A DNA stretch of 59,829 nucleotides from Ruminococcus flavefaciens MA2007 (GCF_000621845.1 NZ_JHXF01000022.1:1-59829); one strand, 5' to 3'; counted from the first letter of the stretch, positions 8,265 through 16,977 are shown. Program-made: numbers and translations. The notes: a model not told the origin generated them from the letters alone.

Positions 8265-8702
8265 ATGCAGATAACAAGTAAATTCACAGTGGCAGTGCAT
8301 ATCCTCACCTGCATCGACATTTTTGGCGGTCAGATGAGAGTGACCAGCGACTTCCTGTCGGGCAGTACGGGTGTAAATGCAGTCATAGTCCGGGGCGTCC
8401 TCGGACAGCTTCGCACGGCAGGGATAGTTGAAACTCGTCAGGGCAGCGGCGGCGCACACCTTGCTAAGGCTCTCGATGAAATAACGCTGTACGATATTTA
8501 CAAGGCGGTTGACTGCGTAGATGACGAGGGACTGTTCCACTTCCATGAAAATCCAAATGCGGAATGTCCCGTGGGTCGCAATATCCATAAGGCTATGGAC
8601 GACAGACTGCAAACAGCTCAGGCGGCTTTGGAAAATGAGCTGAAAAGCACTACACTTGCGCAAGTTGTTGCTGATACACGCAAGATAATAGACGGAGAAT
8701 AA
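8265..8702 (+). CDS. Rrf2-family transcriptional regulator
   Basis: A 145-residue winged-helix regulator. It has the family's opening MQITSKFTVAVHIL, a recognition helix region NAVIVRGVLGQLRTAGIVET, and the wing RQGSGGAHLAKALDEITLYD. The distal helix holds a single Cys (NAECPVGRN), as in YwnA-like members, not the three-Cys set of IscR-type cluster binders. It therefore probably does not hold a classical Fe-S cluster. It follows the NAD(P)-binding gene and precedes a terminator. Confidence 0.88.
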   Translation: MQITSKFTVAVHILTCIDIFGGQMRVTSDFLSGSTGVNAVIVRGVLGQLRTAGIVETRQGSGGAHLAKALDEITLYDIYKAVDCVDDEGLFHFHENPNAECPVGRNIHKAMDDRLQTAQAALENELKSTTLAQVVADTRKIIDGE

Positions 8703-8706
8703 AAAA

Positions 8707-8738
8707 AGAGTGTGCTGAAATGATCGGCACACTCTTTC
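8707..8738 (+). terminator. Terminator after the Rrf2 gene
   Basis: AGAGTGTGC (8707-8715) pairs with GCACACTCT (8727-8735). Poly-A lies before the stem and TTTCC after it, so it may work in both directions. It separates the Rrf2 gene from the next operon. Confidence 0.7.
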
Positions 8739-8755
8739 CATAGGGAGTGAAAGAA

Positions 8756-9097
8756 ATGACAGTGGGAGAATTTGCAAAAGTTTATGATAAAAAGACAGGA
8801 TTTATTGCAGTCATCGACTCTGCTAAAAACTGGTCAACTGACGCAGTAGTGATGCGAGATGTTTCCTCTGCCATTGAATCAGAAATGATAATAGACCGCA
8901 TTGCCTATTTCAACGCACCTGTTTTTATGATACAGCTTGAAAAATACGTGCAGTGCAGTCAGGAGGCTTCTGATGTTGTTGTGGTTTTCGCTCACAAAAA
9001 AGGAAAAACTCCTGTGAACACCAGACTGAAAATGGAGATCTGCGACGTATTTGAGGAAGCAGGAAGACTAACAGTTATGTCGGAGGGATATCTATGA
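8756..9097 (+). CDS. Small protein of unknown function
   Basis: A 113-residue soluble protein I do not recognise. It has alternating strands and helices, no signal peptide and no membrane segment. The start is the ATG at 8756, spaced from AGGGAGTG; a GTG nine bases upstream lies inside the ribosome binding site. The stop overlaps the next gene by four bases (ATGA), so translation is probably coupled to the flavin-barrel/ferredoxin protein. It opens the operon that ends with the macrodomain and sirtuin genes, so a role as a partner or target of that system is possible but unproven. Confidence 0.6.
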   Translation: MTVGEFAKVYDKKTGFIAVIDSAKNWSTDAVVMRDVSSAIESEMIIDRIAYFNAPVFMIQLEKYVQCSQEASDVVVVFAHKKGKTPVNTRLKMEICDVFEEAGRLTVMSEGYL

Positions 9098-9711
9098 CAG
9101 CACATGATTATCTGAATTTTATCGTGGACGAGATACACTCCACTGTTGTTGCAACAGTGGACAGCGATGGTCTGCCTGTGACCTGTGTGATCGACATGAT
9201 GTATGCAGATGAGAACGGACTGTACTTTCTCACCGCAAAGGGAAAGAACTTTTATCAGCGATTAAAGGATAAGGAATATCTTGCTCTTTCGGGAAAAAAA
9301 GGAGAGGATACCATGAGCTGTACGGCGATCTCTGTCCGTGGCAAGGTCAGAGAGCTGGGTTCTGATATGCTCCCACTGCTGTTTGAGAAGAATCCCTATA
9401 TGTTTGAGATCTATCCCACCGAGGAAAGCCGCAAGGCACTCACAGTGTTCCAGATCTATGAGGGCAGCGGAGAGTGGTTCGACCTGTCGAAGAAGCCTAT
9501 CGAGCGTGACAGCTTCACATTCGGCGGTGCAGAGATCAGGTCAAGCGGATATTTCGTGACCGATGATTGCATCAGGTGCGGTTCATGTCTGAGCGACTGT
9601 CCGCAGAGTTGTATCGAACTGAACGGCAAGGCTGTGATCCGTCAGGAAAACTGTCTGCATTGTGGGAATTGTGCGGAGGTCTGCCCTGTGGGGGCAGTCA
9701 TAAGGAGATGA
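9094..9711 (+). CDS. Pyridoxamine-phosphate-oxidase-like flavin barrel fused to a 2[4Fe-4S] ferredoxin
   Basis: A 205-residue two-part protein. Residues 1-135 form a PNPOx-like split barrel (STVVATVDSDGLPVTCVIDM, then LYFLTAKGKNFYQRLKD), a fold that binds FMN. Residues 150-205 hold two CxxCxxCxxxC cluster motifs (CIRCGSCLSDCPQSC and CLHCGNCAEVCPVG). It should pass electrons between iron-sulfur clusters and flavin in the cytoplasm. The ATG overlaps the stop of the previous gene, and a macrodomain gene starts four bases after its stop. Placement in a sirtuin/macrodomain operon suggests a link to redox stress. Confidence 0.88.
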   Translation: MTAHDYLNFIVDEIHSTVVATVDSDGLPVTCVIDMMYADENGLYFLTAKGKNFYQRLKDKEYLALSGKKGEDTMSCTAISVRGKVRELGSDMLPLLFEKNPYMFEIYPTEESRKALTVFQIYEGSGEWFDLSKKPIERDSFTFGGAEIRSSGYFVTDDCIRCGSCLSDCPQSCIELNGKAVIRQENCLHCGNCAEVCPVGAVIRR

Positions 9712-9715
9712 TCGT

Positions 9716-10480
9716 ATGGAGAAACTTGATCTTCTGATAAACTATCTGCTTAACGAAAGAAACGATGTTGACGGAATTGAGATACCAAACAATGATACAG
9801 ATAAATTCCGCCTTTACAGAAGCCTTGTGAATATCCGCCCTGCTGTCAAGGCAGACGAGGATTATCTGCAAGCCGAGGACGAATACCTCACGGCTCTGAC
9901 TAATGGCAAGGGCATCACGGATATTGCTGATCTGTCGCCAATAGAGGACGGCATTTATCTCTGGAAAGGTGATATTACCACTCTCCGATGCGGTGCGATA
10001 GTCAACGCCGCCAATTCGGGAATGACGGGGTGCTGGCAGCCGTGTCACTCTTGTATCGACAACTGTATCCACACCTTTGCAGGGGTACGGCTTCGTTACA
10101 AGTGCGGTCAGATCATGCAGACACAAGGGCATGAAGAACCCACGGGTAAGGCAAAAATAACGCCTGCCTACAACCTGCCATGCAACTATGTGATACATAC
10201 GGTCGGACCGATCGTTCAAGGGCAGCTCACGGACGAGCATTGCCGTCTGCTGGAAAGTTCCTACAAAAGCTGCCTTGACCTTGCCGTGCAAAACGGCATC
10301 AGCAGTATCGCTTTCTGCTGTATCTCAACGGGTGTGTTCGGCTTTCCGCAGGAAAAGGCGGCAGAAATTGCTGTCCGTACTGTCAGGGAGTTCCGCAACA
10401 CACACGATATACAGGTTATATTCAACGTTTTCAAGGAGGACGATCATGAGATTTACAAGAGATTACTCGGCAGAAATTGA
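9716..10480 (+). CDS. Zinc-containing macrodomain ADP-ribose hydrolase
   Basis: A 254-residue macrodomain protein. A helical N-terminal part (1-75) is followed by the macro fold with GDITTLRCGAIVNAANSGMT, the ADP-ribose loop. Next comes GCWQPCHSCIDNCIHTFAG, whose Cys and His residues match the zinc site of the macrodomains paired with class M sirtuins. TVGPIVQG and STGVFGFPQEKAAEIAV close the fold. It is expected to remove ADP-ribose placed by the sirtuin. The 3' end overlaps the sirtuin start by 35 bases, so the two are translationally coupled. AAGGAG precedes the ATG. Confidence 0.92.
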   Translation: MEKLDLLINYLLNERNDVDGIEIPNNDTDKFRLYRSLVNIRPAVKADEDYLQAEDEYLTALTNGKGITDIADLSPIEDGIYLWKGDITTLRCGAIVNAANSGMTGCWQPCHSCIDNCIHTFAGVRLRYKCGQIMQTQGHEEPTGKAKITPAYNLPCNYVIHTVGPIVQGQLTDEHCRLLESSYKSCLDLAVQNGISSIAFCCISTGVFGFPQEKAAEIAVRTVREFRNTHDIQVIFNVFKEDDHEIYKRLLGRN

Positions 10481-11294
10481 CCGTCTGAAAAATGAGATCG
10501 AAACGGCAGATGCAATTGTCATCGGTGCCGGTGCAGGACTTTCCACCGCCGCAGGCTTTACCTATTCGGGAGAGCGTTTGCAGAAATACTTCGGGGATTT
10601 CGTGGAGAAATACGGCTTTCGGGATATGTATTCGGGCGGTTTTTATCCGTTCCCGACACCGGAAGAACAGTGGGCGTACTGGTCACGCTACATCTACATC
10701 AACCGCTATATGGACGTGGACAACGGCACATACAAGCGCTTGTTTGAGTTGGTGAAGGGCAAGGAATATTTTGTGCTGACCACAAATGTCGATCATCAGT
10801 TCCAGAAGGCAGGCTTTGACAAGCACCGCCTTTTCTACACTCAGGGAGACTACGGGCTTTGGCAATGCAGTGAGCCTTGCCACCAAAAGACCTATGACAA
10901 CGAAGAAACTGTCAGGAAGATGTTTGAGCAGCAAAAAAATATGCGTGTACCCTCCGAACTTGTACCGAAGTGTCCAGTCTGTGGAAAGCCCATGCGCATG
11001 AACCTTCGTGCCGATGATACCTTTGTTGAGGACGATGGCTGGCATAATGCGGCAGAGCGTTATGATGAATTCCTGCGCCGCCATGATGGACTGCATATCC
11101 TGTTCTTAGAGCTTGGCGTAGGCATGAATACGCCTGTCATCATCAAGTATCCGTTTTGGAAGATGACCTATGCAAACCCGAAGGCGGTCTATGTCTGCGT
11201 GAATTACGGCGAAGCGTATGCGCCCGATGAGATAGCCGGGCAGAGCATTTGCATCAATGGGGATATTCATGAGGTGCTGAATGTTTTAGCTTAA
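10446..11294 (+). CDS. Class M sirtuin (SirTM-type protein ADP-ribosyltransferase)
   Basis: A 282-residue sirtuin starting at the ATG at 10446, just after AGGAGGACG; a longer reading from 10275 would lie wholly inside the macrodomain gene. The NAD-binding IVIGAGAGLSTAAGF and TTNVDHQFQKAGF motifs are present. Gln133 (YTQGDYG) stands where ordinary sirtuins have the catalytic His, as known for class M. A zinc site is given by Cys141, Cys145, Cys176 and Cys179. Such enzymes ADP-ribosylate a partner protein (a lipoylated GcvH-like protein in Staphylococcus and Streptococcus) instead of deacylating. No GcvH-like or lipoate ligase gene is present here, so the target is unknown. Confidence 0.92.
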   Translation: MRFTRDYSAEIDRLKNEIETADAIVIGAGAGLSTAAGFTYSGERLQKYFGDFVEKYGFRDMYSGGFYPFPTPEEQWAYWSRYIYINRYMDVDNGTYKRLFELVKGKEYFVLTTNVDHQFQKAGFDKHRLFYTQGDYGLWQCSEPCHQKTYDNEETVRKMFEQQKNMRVPSELVPKCPVCGKPMRMNLRADDTFVEDDGWHNAAERYDEFLRRHDGLHILFLELGVGMNTPVIIKYPFWKMTYANPKAVYVCVNYGEAYAPDEIAGQSICINGDIHEVLNVLA

Positions 11295-11303
11295 ATCAAT
11301 TCA

Positions 11304-11340
11304 AGCCTTGCACTCCAAAACAGAGTGCAAGGCTCATTTT
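11304..11340. terminator. Terminator after the sirtuin gene
   Basis: AGCCTTGCACTC (11304-11315) pairs with GAGTGCAAGGCT (11323-11334), followed by CATTTT. It may also stop the convergent minus-strand operon. Confidence 0.8.
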
Positions 11341-11463
11341 ACGCCAATAGGGTTTGCTTTAATTGTGGTGTGCGCCAAAATAATATATTGGACTTGTGCG
11401 GAACGGATTACAGGTGCGCCAATAGACTACGGGCTAATGAAATAGTGGTGCTCGCACGGCTTC

Positions 11464-11985
11464 TCATAACGATTCCCCAAATTTTCTAATCTTTGCAAGC
11501 AGCTCATCAGAAACATCGCCTGCTGATGTAAACACTCCCATATCCCTTAATCCCAGATAACCGAGGAAATCCCCCTTGTATGAAAACATTGCTCCGTCAT
11601 ACTGGTTTCTGTCACCGGAGGATAAAAACATTGCAATTTGAGTCAAGCTTTTCGGCGCAGCAGGATAAAGTGCAGAATAAAACCTGTCGATCACGCATTT
11701 GAGTTGACCGCTAATACCGTGATAGTAGATCGGGGAAGCAAGAATAAGCATATTAGTGTCATTCAGCAGCAAATATATATCCTGCATATCGTCTTTCTGT
11801 ATACACTTGCCGTTCCCTTTGCTGTGGCAGTATTCACAGGCAAGACAGCCTTTTACATTCAGCTTACAGACATTTACTGTTTTCACGGTATGATTTGATG
11901 ATTCAGCCCCTTCACAAAATGCTGTGACCATTTTTGCAGTATTCCCATTTTGACGGGGGCTTCCATTTAATACAAGTATATTCAT
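11464..11985 (-). CDS. NADPH-dependent FMN reductase / flavodoxin family protein
   Basis: A 173-residue flavodoxin-fold oxidoreductase. NILVLNGSPRQNGNTAKM at the N-terminus is the FMN-phosphate loop. A CLACEYCHSKGNGKCIQKDD insertion and the ASPIYYHGISGQLK flavin loop follow, typical of the iron-sulfur-flavoprotein-like NADPH reductases. The ATG at 11985 is set by GAGGTG; a TTG 15 bases upstream is less likely. It is the last gene of a seven-gene minus-strand run, eight bases after the aldo-keto reductase fusion. It probably reduces flavins, quinones or nitro compounds. Confidence 0.88.
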   Translation of the reverse strand: MNILVLNGSPRQNGNTAKMVTAFCEGAESSNHTVKTVNVCKLNVKGCLACEYCHSKGNGKCIQKDDMQDIYLLLNDTNMLILASPIYYHGISGQLKCVIDRFYSALYPAAPKSLTQIAMFLSSGDRNQYDGAMFSYKGDFLGYLGLRDMGVFTSAGDVSDELLAKIRKFGESL

Positions 11986-11993
11986 AGCGCACC

Positions 11994-13505
11994 TCACCAA
12001 TTTTCATACCGCTGTCCTGTATGCAGTTCTGCCATTCTCTGCATTTCTGCATCGGTCAGCTCAAAATCAAAGATGCTGTAATTCTCAAGGATATGGTCAG
12101 GATTCTGTGAACCGGGTATCGTAATATATCCTGCCTGCAAATGCCAGCGAAGGATTATCTGAGCTGAAATCTTTCCGTGAGCTTCGGCGATCTCCATGAT
12201 TGTTTCATTTTCAAACAAATCCTGCGTATGACCTCTTCCGCCGAATGGATACCATGATTCGACTACTGTCCCATACTTTGATACATATTCTTTGAATTCC
12301 GTATTCTGATAGAAAGGGTGGTTCTCATTCTGTACCACCGCAGGTTTGATATTCTCACCTGCAGTAACACGCTCGTATTCTTCCGGAGTATAATAATTGG
12401 AAATACCGATACTGCGGAGCTTTCCGTCTCTTACGCCTTGACACAGGGCCTTATAGACCTCCGTATCATTGCTGCCGGACTGATGTATCAGCATAAGATC
12501 AATGTAATCAACGTTTAGTCTTTTAAGCGAATCGTCTATAGACTGATATGCCCTCTCATAATTGGAGGGCATTACTTTTGTTGTGATGAAAACCTCTTCA
12601 CGTTTGACTATACCTTCGGATACAGCTCTTTTCAGGCCGTTGCCTACGCCTGTTTCGTTGCCGTAATACTGAGCCGTGTCGATAAGACGATAACCGGCTT
12701 TCAATGCTGTATAGACTGATTCTTCAACTGCTTCATCGTCCTGCGTCCAGGTACCGAGCCCGAGTATTGGCATTTCATAGCCGCTGTTCAGCAATACGGT
12801 CTTGCTGTCAAAATCAAATTCTGTTTTCATATTTTTCTGTTCAAGTATCTTTTTTCTCATCAGAACTATATCAAAGGTACTCCATATACCATCATTATCA
12901 AGATCATAATGTTTATCTGTCAGGTCATTTTCTATTGGTTTCCCAAGGATAAAATCGCTGAGATTGCGTATATCATGCACTGTATATATGACCTTTGTGG
13001 GGGCGAGCTGAAAAGAAACAGTTACTCCGCCGCTTCCAAGTGCATCTGTCAATCCGGTTGTATCCTTGATATGACCAATCTTAGTGTAGGTGTATGATGT
13101 GTCAAAGCTCTTGTAGAAAACAACAAGGCAGTTATCACCATACAGCATAATATCACCTGCAGTTATCCTACCGACTTTTTCTGGAGCTGACGGTAATTTC
13201 GAATCAAGATAATAATACTTCTCATTGCTGTTAAGTTCTGACATATCAAGTGTCATGGGCAGAAACTCCTTCAATGCTGTAACGGTATCATTATTTTCAA
13301 GCGTGATCTGAAACTCTTTATCTCCGACAGAAATGTTCATGATAGGCTCGGATTCTTTCGCTGTCTGTTCTTTAAATTCCGTAGCAGTGGCTGTTATGGA
13401 ACTTCCTTTGTTTGTTGGTAAGGCGTCTTCATATGCTCCGCAGCCGCTGAACATAAGCATGACAACAGAAAAAAGAAATGATGTAAACAATCTATTTTTC
13501 ATCAT
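11994..13505 (-). CDS. Lipoprotein fusion: cyclophilin-like domain, degenerate dockerin, aldo/keto reductase
   Basis: A 503-residue chimera. Residues 1-22 form a lipoprotein signal with lipobox FSGC (Cys22). Residues 55-168 look like the cyclophilin-like fold found in many clostridial lipoproteins (VGRITAGDIMLYGDNCLVVF). Residues 177-221 resemble the second half of a dockerin, with one good calcium loop (DLDNDGIWSTFDIVLMRKK) after NLSDFILGKP. From about 228 comes a full aldo-keto reductase with the Asp/Tyr motif DTAQYYGNETGVG, Lys in ITTKVMPSN and His in LMLIHQSGS. An NADPH enzyme behind a lipoprotein signal is odd. There is no ribosome binding site before the internal Met226. AAGGAG precedes the start. 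It overlaps the acetyltransferase gene by 14 bases. Confidence 0.8.
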   Translation of the reverse strand: MMKNRLFTSFLFSVVMLMFSGCGAYEDALPTNKGSSITATATEFKEQTAKESEPIMNISVGDKEFQITLENNDTVTALKEFLPMTLDMSELNSNEKYYYLDSKLPSAPEKVGRITAGDIMLYGDNCLVVFYKSFDTSYTYTKIGHIKDTTGLTDALGSGGVTVSFQLAPTKVIYTVHDIRNLSDFILGKPIENDLTDKHYDLDNDGIWSTFDIVLMRKKILEQKNMKTEFDFDSKTVLLNSGYEMPILGLGTWTQDDEAVEESVYTALKAGYRLIDTAQYYGNETGVGNGLKRAVSEGIVKREEVFITTKVMPSNYERAYQSIDDSLKRLNVDYIDLMLIHQSGSNDTEVYKALCQGVRDGKLRSIGISNYYTPEEYERVTAGENIKPAVVQNENHPFYQNTEFKEYVSKYGTVVESWYPFGGRGHTQDLFENETIMEIAEAHGKISAQIILRWHLQAGYITIPGSQNPDHILENYSIFDFELTDAEMQRMAELHTGQRYENW

Positions 13506-14061
13506 ATATACTCCTTATCACTTTCGCTGGACTTCCGACTGCTATCATATTTTCGGGAATATCTTTTGTCACCACCGAACCTGCACCGATGACAGCATTA
13601 TCTCCGATAGTAACTCCCGGAAGAACTGTTGAGTTAGATCCTATCCAGACATTTTTGCCGATATGTATAGGCTTTGGTATCAGATCGTGGCGTTCTTCGG
13701 GAAGCAGTCCGTGATTAAGCGTTGCAAGCACCGTATTATGACCAACCAGTGCACCGTCACCGATGTAAATGCCGCCTTGATCCTGAAACTTACAACCCGA
13801 ATTGATGAACACGCCCTTGCCAAGATGAATATTCTTTCCGCAATCGGTGAAGAACGGCGGGAAAAGTCCGACCTCGACGGGCTCGCCGATAAGTTCCGAC
13901 ATAAGCTCGTTTATCTCATCGGGCGTATGATAACGGCTGTTGATCTCCATTGTGATGCGGATAGCCTCTTGACTCAGCCTGTGCATAGTCTGATGAACAC
14001 CGCACTCTGACGTGACCTGTCTGCCACTGTTTATGTATTCGAGAAATTCAGATGTTGTCAT
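13492..14061 (-). CDS. Sugar O-acetyltransferase (hexapeptide-repeat, maltose acetyltransferase type)
   Basis: A 189-residue left-handed beta-helix acetyltransferase. The short helical N-terminal segment (MTTSEFLEYINSGRQ) is followed by hexapeptide repeats such as IHLGKGVFINSGCKFQD and IHIGKNVWIGSNSTVLPG. The catalytic His is in LATLNHGL and the end is GAGSVVTKDIPENMIAVGSP. It transfers acetyl from acetyl-CoA to a sugar or similar hydroxyl. The start overlaps the end of the metallo-hydrolase by four bases, and GGGAGGA precedes it. Coupled translation in this operon is likely. Confidence 0.93.
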   Translation of the reverse strand: MTTSEFLEYINSGRQVTSECGVHQTMHRLSQEAIRITMEINSRYHTPDEINELMSELIGEPVEVGLFPPFFTDCGKNIHLGKGVFINSGCKFQDQGGIYIGDGALVGHNTVLATLNHGLLPEERHDLIPKPIHIGKNVWIGSNSTVLPGVTIGDNAVIGAGSVVTKDIPENMIAVGSPAKVIRSIYDEK

Positions 14062-15164
14062 TTATATTCCTCCCACCAATGCTCGGTAAATGAAGCTATA
14101 TCATCATAGTTCACGGTCTGACCTATCCTCGGCGTTGCAAGGCTCACGCCCTGCTCGTCTGCCGCCTTTACAGCTCTCTGCGGCGGTTCGTCCCAGGCGT
14201 GATTTGAGAGCGAATACGCTCCCCAGTGAACGGGTATCAGCCAATTTGCGTGAACGTCCTTTGCAGCCTGCACTGTTTCTTCGGGGAACATATGGGTAGT
14301 TGCCCAACCTTTGTCATATTGTCCTGAATCGGCAAGCATAAGATCGGGCGCTCCCAATTTGTCATATACCTGTTCAAACAGATCGTAATAGCCCGTATCG
14401 CCCGTGTAATAGAAATTGTGAGAGCTGGCCTTGATATAAAGTCCGCCCCATAACGTGGCATTGTTTTTCAGCGGATTTCTTCCGGTATAGTGTTCCGCAG
14501 GGGTTACAGTGTATGAAATGCCTTCAAGCTCGATACTCTCCCACCAGTACAGAGGGTGCAGCTTGTTTTCGTCAATGCCCCAGCCCTTTAAGATAACATC
14601 GATGCCGAGTGGAACGATATAATTGCTTACCTTACTGTCTATTGCCTTGATCGTATCATAATCAAGGTGATCGTAATGGTCGTGTGAAATAAACAACACA
14701 TCTATTTCTGGAACGGTGTTTGTATCAAAGGCGTATTCCGCAAACCGTGCTGGACCAGCGAAACCAACAGGAGAAGCCCTGTCACTCATTATGGGATCAA
14801 TGAGAATGTTCTTATCGTTCATTTGCAGCAGAGAAGAAGAATGTCCGAGCCATGTGATCTTCATTTCTCCCGACTTTGCACGTTCAATGCTTTCGGGCAT
14901 TTCGGCAGGCAGCTTATTTTCTGGAACGTTCCTATCACTCTTTGGCGAGGCTTCACCTGTCATGACTTCAAAGTCAAGTTCGTTATGGAACTGCTTTTCA
15001 TAGTACAGGTCGGTTTTTGCTCCATATTCTTTTTGCTTTTCCTTATCGGGTGTATCTCCTACGGAAGGATAAAATTCAAGGAACAGCAGACCGATAACAA
15101 GTATCACAGCAATGATGATGACGATTATCAGGAGTACCTTTCCGCAAATTTTCAGTATCTTCAT
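14058..15164 (-). CDS. MBL-fold metallo-hydrolase with N-terminal membrane anchor
   Basis: A 368-residue protein with one N-terminal transmembrane helix (about residues 8-30, very Ile/Val-rich). The following metallo-beta-lactamase domain has the HxHxDH metal motif (SHDHYDHLDYDTI), later His in PAEHYTGRN, Asp in YTGDTGYYD and His in LIPVHWGAY. The WLGHSSSLLQMNDKNILIDP segment matches the RomA / NAPE-PLD-like branch. It likely hydrolyses a phosphodiester or ester at the membrane. It sits inside the minus-strand redox operon. Confidence 0.88.
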   Translation of the reverse strand: MKILKICGKVLLIIVIIIAVILVIGLLFLEFYPSVGDTPDKEKQKEYGAKTDLYYEKQFHNELDFEVMTGEASPKSDRNVPENKLPAEMPESIERAKSGEMKITWLGHSSSLLQMNDKNILIDPIMSDRASPVGFAGPARFAEYAFDTNTVPEIDVLFISHDHYDHLDYDTIKAIDSKVSNYIVPLGIDVILKGWGIDENKLHPLYWWESIELEGISYTVTPAEHYTGRNPLKNNATLWGGLYIKASSHNFYYTGDTGYYDLFEQVYDKLGAPDLMLADSGQYDKGWATTHMFPEETVQAAKDVHANWLIPVHWGAYSLSNHAWDEPPQRAVKAADEQGVSLATPRIGQTVNYDDIASFTEHWWEEYK

Positions 15165-15186
15165 AAGATCACACCCTTCATGGAAT

Positions 15187-15729
15187 TTATACGTTTCTGC
15201 CTAACTCATAGGCTGCCTTTAAGTATTCTTCACTCTGCTCCGCTTCGGCAGGGACGTTGAGACCGCCGCCCGAAAGCACTTTTACAAGTCTTGCTTTCTC
15301 AAAGCAGTCCACCCAGCCCTGCAAGCCGCCCTTAGCTGTCTGACAGACCTCATCGCCGTCCTCAGCAGAGGCAGTGATAAGATACACATCTCTGAACTTG
15401 TAGTCGGACGGATAAAGCGGATTACAGCGGTCAAGCAAGGTCTTGAGCTGACCGCAAAGCTCATAGTAGTAGATCGGATTTGCAAAGATAAGCACCTCGG
15501 CATTGCCGACTTTCTCGCATATTTCCGAGGCATCGTCCCTGATAACACACCGCATTGTTTTCTGACAGGCAAGACAGCCCTTGCAGAAATTCAGTGTTTT
15601 GTCTTTCAGCGTGATGAATTCTACATCGTGACCTGCGTCCTCTGCGCCCTTTGCCGCCTGTCGGGCAAGTATTTCGGAATTGCTTTTGTTACGCAGGCTC
15701 GATGATATGACAAGTACCTTTTTAGACAT
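15187..15729 (-). CDS. Flavodoxin family NAD(P)H-dependent oxidoreductase
   Basis: A 180-residue flavodoxin-fold protein. KKVLVISSSLRNKSNSEILA gives the FMN loop. The CKGCLACQKTMRCVIRDD motif and ANPIYYYELCGQLKTLLDR follow, the same arrangement as in the reductase at 11464-11985. The two are paralogues in one operon. Only 11 bases separate it from the upstream alpha/beta hydrolase gene. A role in reducing quinones, flavins or electrophiles is likely. Confidence 0.88.
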   Translation of the reverse strand: MSKKVLVISSSLRNKSNSEILARQAAKGAEDAGHDVEFITLKDKTLNFCKGCLACQKTMRCVIRDDASEICEKVGNAEVLIFANPIYYYELCGQLKTLLDRCNPLYPSDYKFRDVYLITASAEDGDEVCQTAKGGLQGWVDCFEKARLVKVLSGGGLNVPAEAEQSEEYLKAAYELGRNV

Positions 15730-15740
15730 GTTTTTCTCCT

Positions 15741-16928
15741 TTATTTAAGATATTCACGGTAGAACTCTTCAATCTTATCAAACGGGATTGCGTCTTTTCC
15801 ACCGCCGTCATAGAGGTCTGTGTGAACCGCATCAGGAATGATCATGAGTTCCTTATTGTCAGCATATTTGCTGTCCTTAGTCATAGCTTCATAAGCGTCT
15901 CTGCTGAAATAGCATGAATGAGCTTTTTCACCGTGGATAAGGAGAACAGCGCTTCTAATTTCGTTGCTGTAGGTATTGATAGGCTGATTGATGAATGACA
16001 TACAGCCTATTGAATTCCAGCCATCGTTTGAATTAAGTGAACGACTGTGGTATGCTCTGTCCTTGTAATACTCGCTGTAGTCCTTTACATAAAACGGAAC
16101 ATCCTCAGGCACCGGAAGAGGCAGACAACCGCCACCGCGTACATATTCTCCTGAAGCGTAGTCTTTTGTACGCTGTGCGTTGAGAGCTTCTTTCGTCGCA
16201 AAACGTGATTCTTCATTATCGCCTTCATCAAAATAACCATTTGCATTAACTCTGGACATATCATACATTGTAGCTGTAACAGTTGCCTTGATACGTGAGT
16301 CAAGCGCTGCAGTATTTATCGCCATGCCGCCCCAGCCACAGATTCCGCAGATTCCTATCTTATCAGGATCAACATTATCCTGTACTGAAAGGAAATCAAC
16401 TGCTGCCTGGAAGTCCTCTGTATTTATATCAGGAGAAGCCATGTATCTTGGCTGACCTCCGCTTTCTCCCGTAAAGGAAGGATCAAAAGCGATAGTCAGG
16501 AAACCACGCTCCGCAAGTGTCTGTGCATAAAGACCGCTGCATTGTTCCTTGACTGCGCCAAAAGGTCCGCATACTGCGATAGCAGCTAATTTCCCGTCGG
16601 AGTTCTTCGGAGTATACATATCAGCCGCAAGTGTAATTCCATATCTATTGTGGAAAGTAACCTTCTGATGTTCAACCTTGTCAGACTTCGGGAAAGTTTT
16701 GTCCCATTCCTTTGTAAGTGTAAGATTTTCCATGTAATTCATTGCATTTCCTCCTTTTTCTGTCAAATCAGTAATGAGCTGTTCGGTTGGATCAGCTTCT
16801 GTCTGCGAGCTTTTAGGCGTATCAACGTTATTCTGTGTAGAATTGTTCTGAGAATTGCCGCATCCAGTAAGTAATGCAGTACATAGGCAGATCATTATAG
16901 TCGCTAATCTGATCTTTTTTTGTTTCAT
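15741..16928 (-). CDS. Alpha/beta hydrolase lipoprotein, dienelactone-hydrolase-like
   Basis: A 395-residue lipoprotein with signal MKQKKIRLATIMICLCTALL and lipobox LTGC (Cys23). The mature part is an alpha/beta hydrolase: GITLAADMYTPKNSDGKLAA, then a nucleophile elbow IGICGICGWGG in which Cys (GxCxG) stands where most hydrolases have Ser, as in dienelactone hydrolases. The catalytic His is likely in IIPDAVHTDLYDG. Related proteins are often annotated as acetyl-xylan-esterase-like or YcjY-like. It is probably anchored on the outer face of the membrane. Its gene lies in the seven-gene minus-strand run. Confidence 0.85.
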   Translation of the reverse strand: MKQKKIRLATIMICLCTALLTGCGNSQNNSTQNNVDTPKSSQTEADPTEQLITDLTEKGGNAMNYMENLTLTKEWDKTFPKSDKVEHQKVTFHNRYGITLAADMYTPKNSDGKLAAIAVCGPFGAVKEQCSGLYAQTLAERGFLTIAFDPSFTGESGGQPRYMASPDINTEDFQAAVDFLSVQDNVDPDKIGICGICGWGGMAINTAALDSRIKATVTATMYDMSRVNANGYFDEGDNEESRFATKEALNAQRTKDYASGEYVRGGGCLPLPVPEDVPFYVKDYSEYYKDRAYHSRSLNSNDGWNSIGCMSFINQPINTYSNEIRSAVLLIHGEKAHSCYFSRDAYEAMTKDSKYADNKELMIIPDAVHTDLYDGGGKDAIPFDKIEEFYREYLK

Positions 16929-16977
16929 AATAATACTCCTTTTAAGTGATGCGATACGTAAAGCTTTACTGATATGA

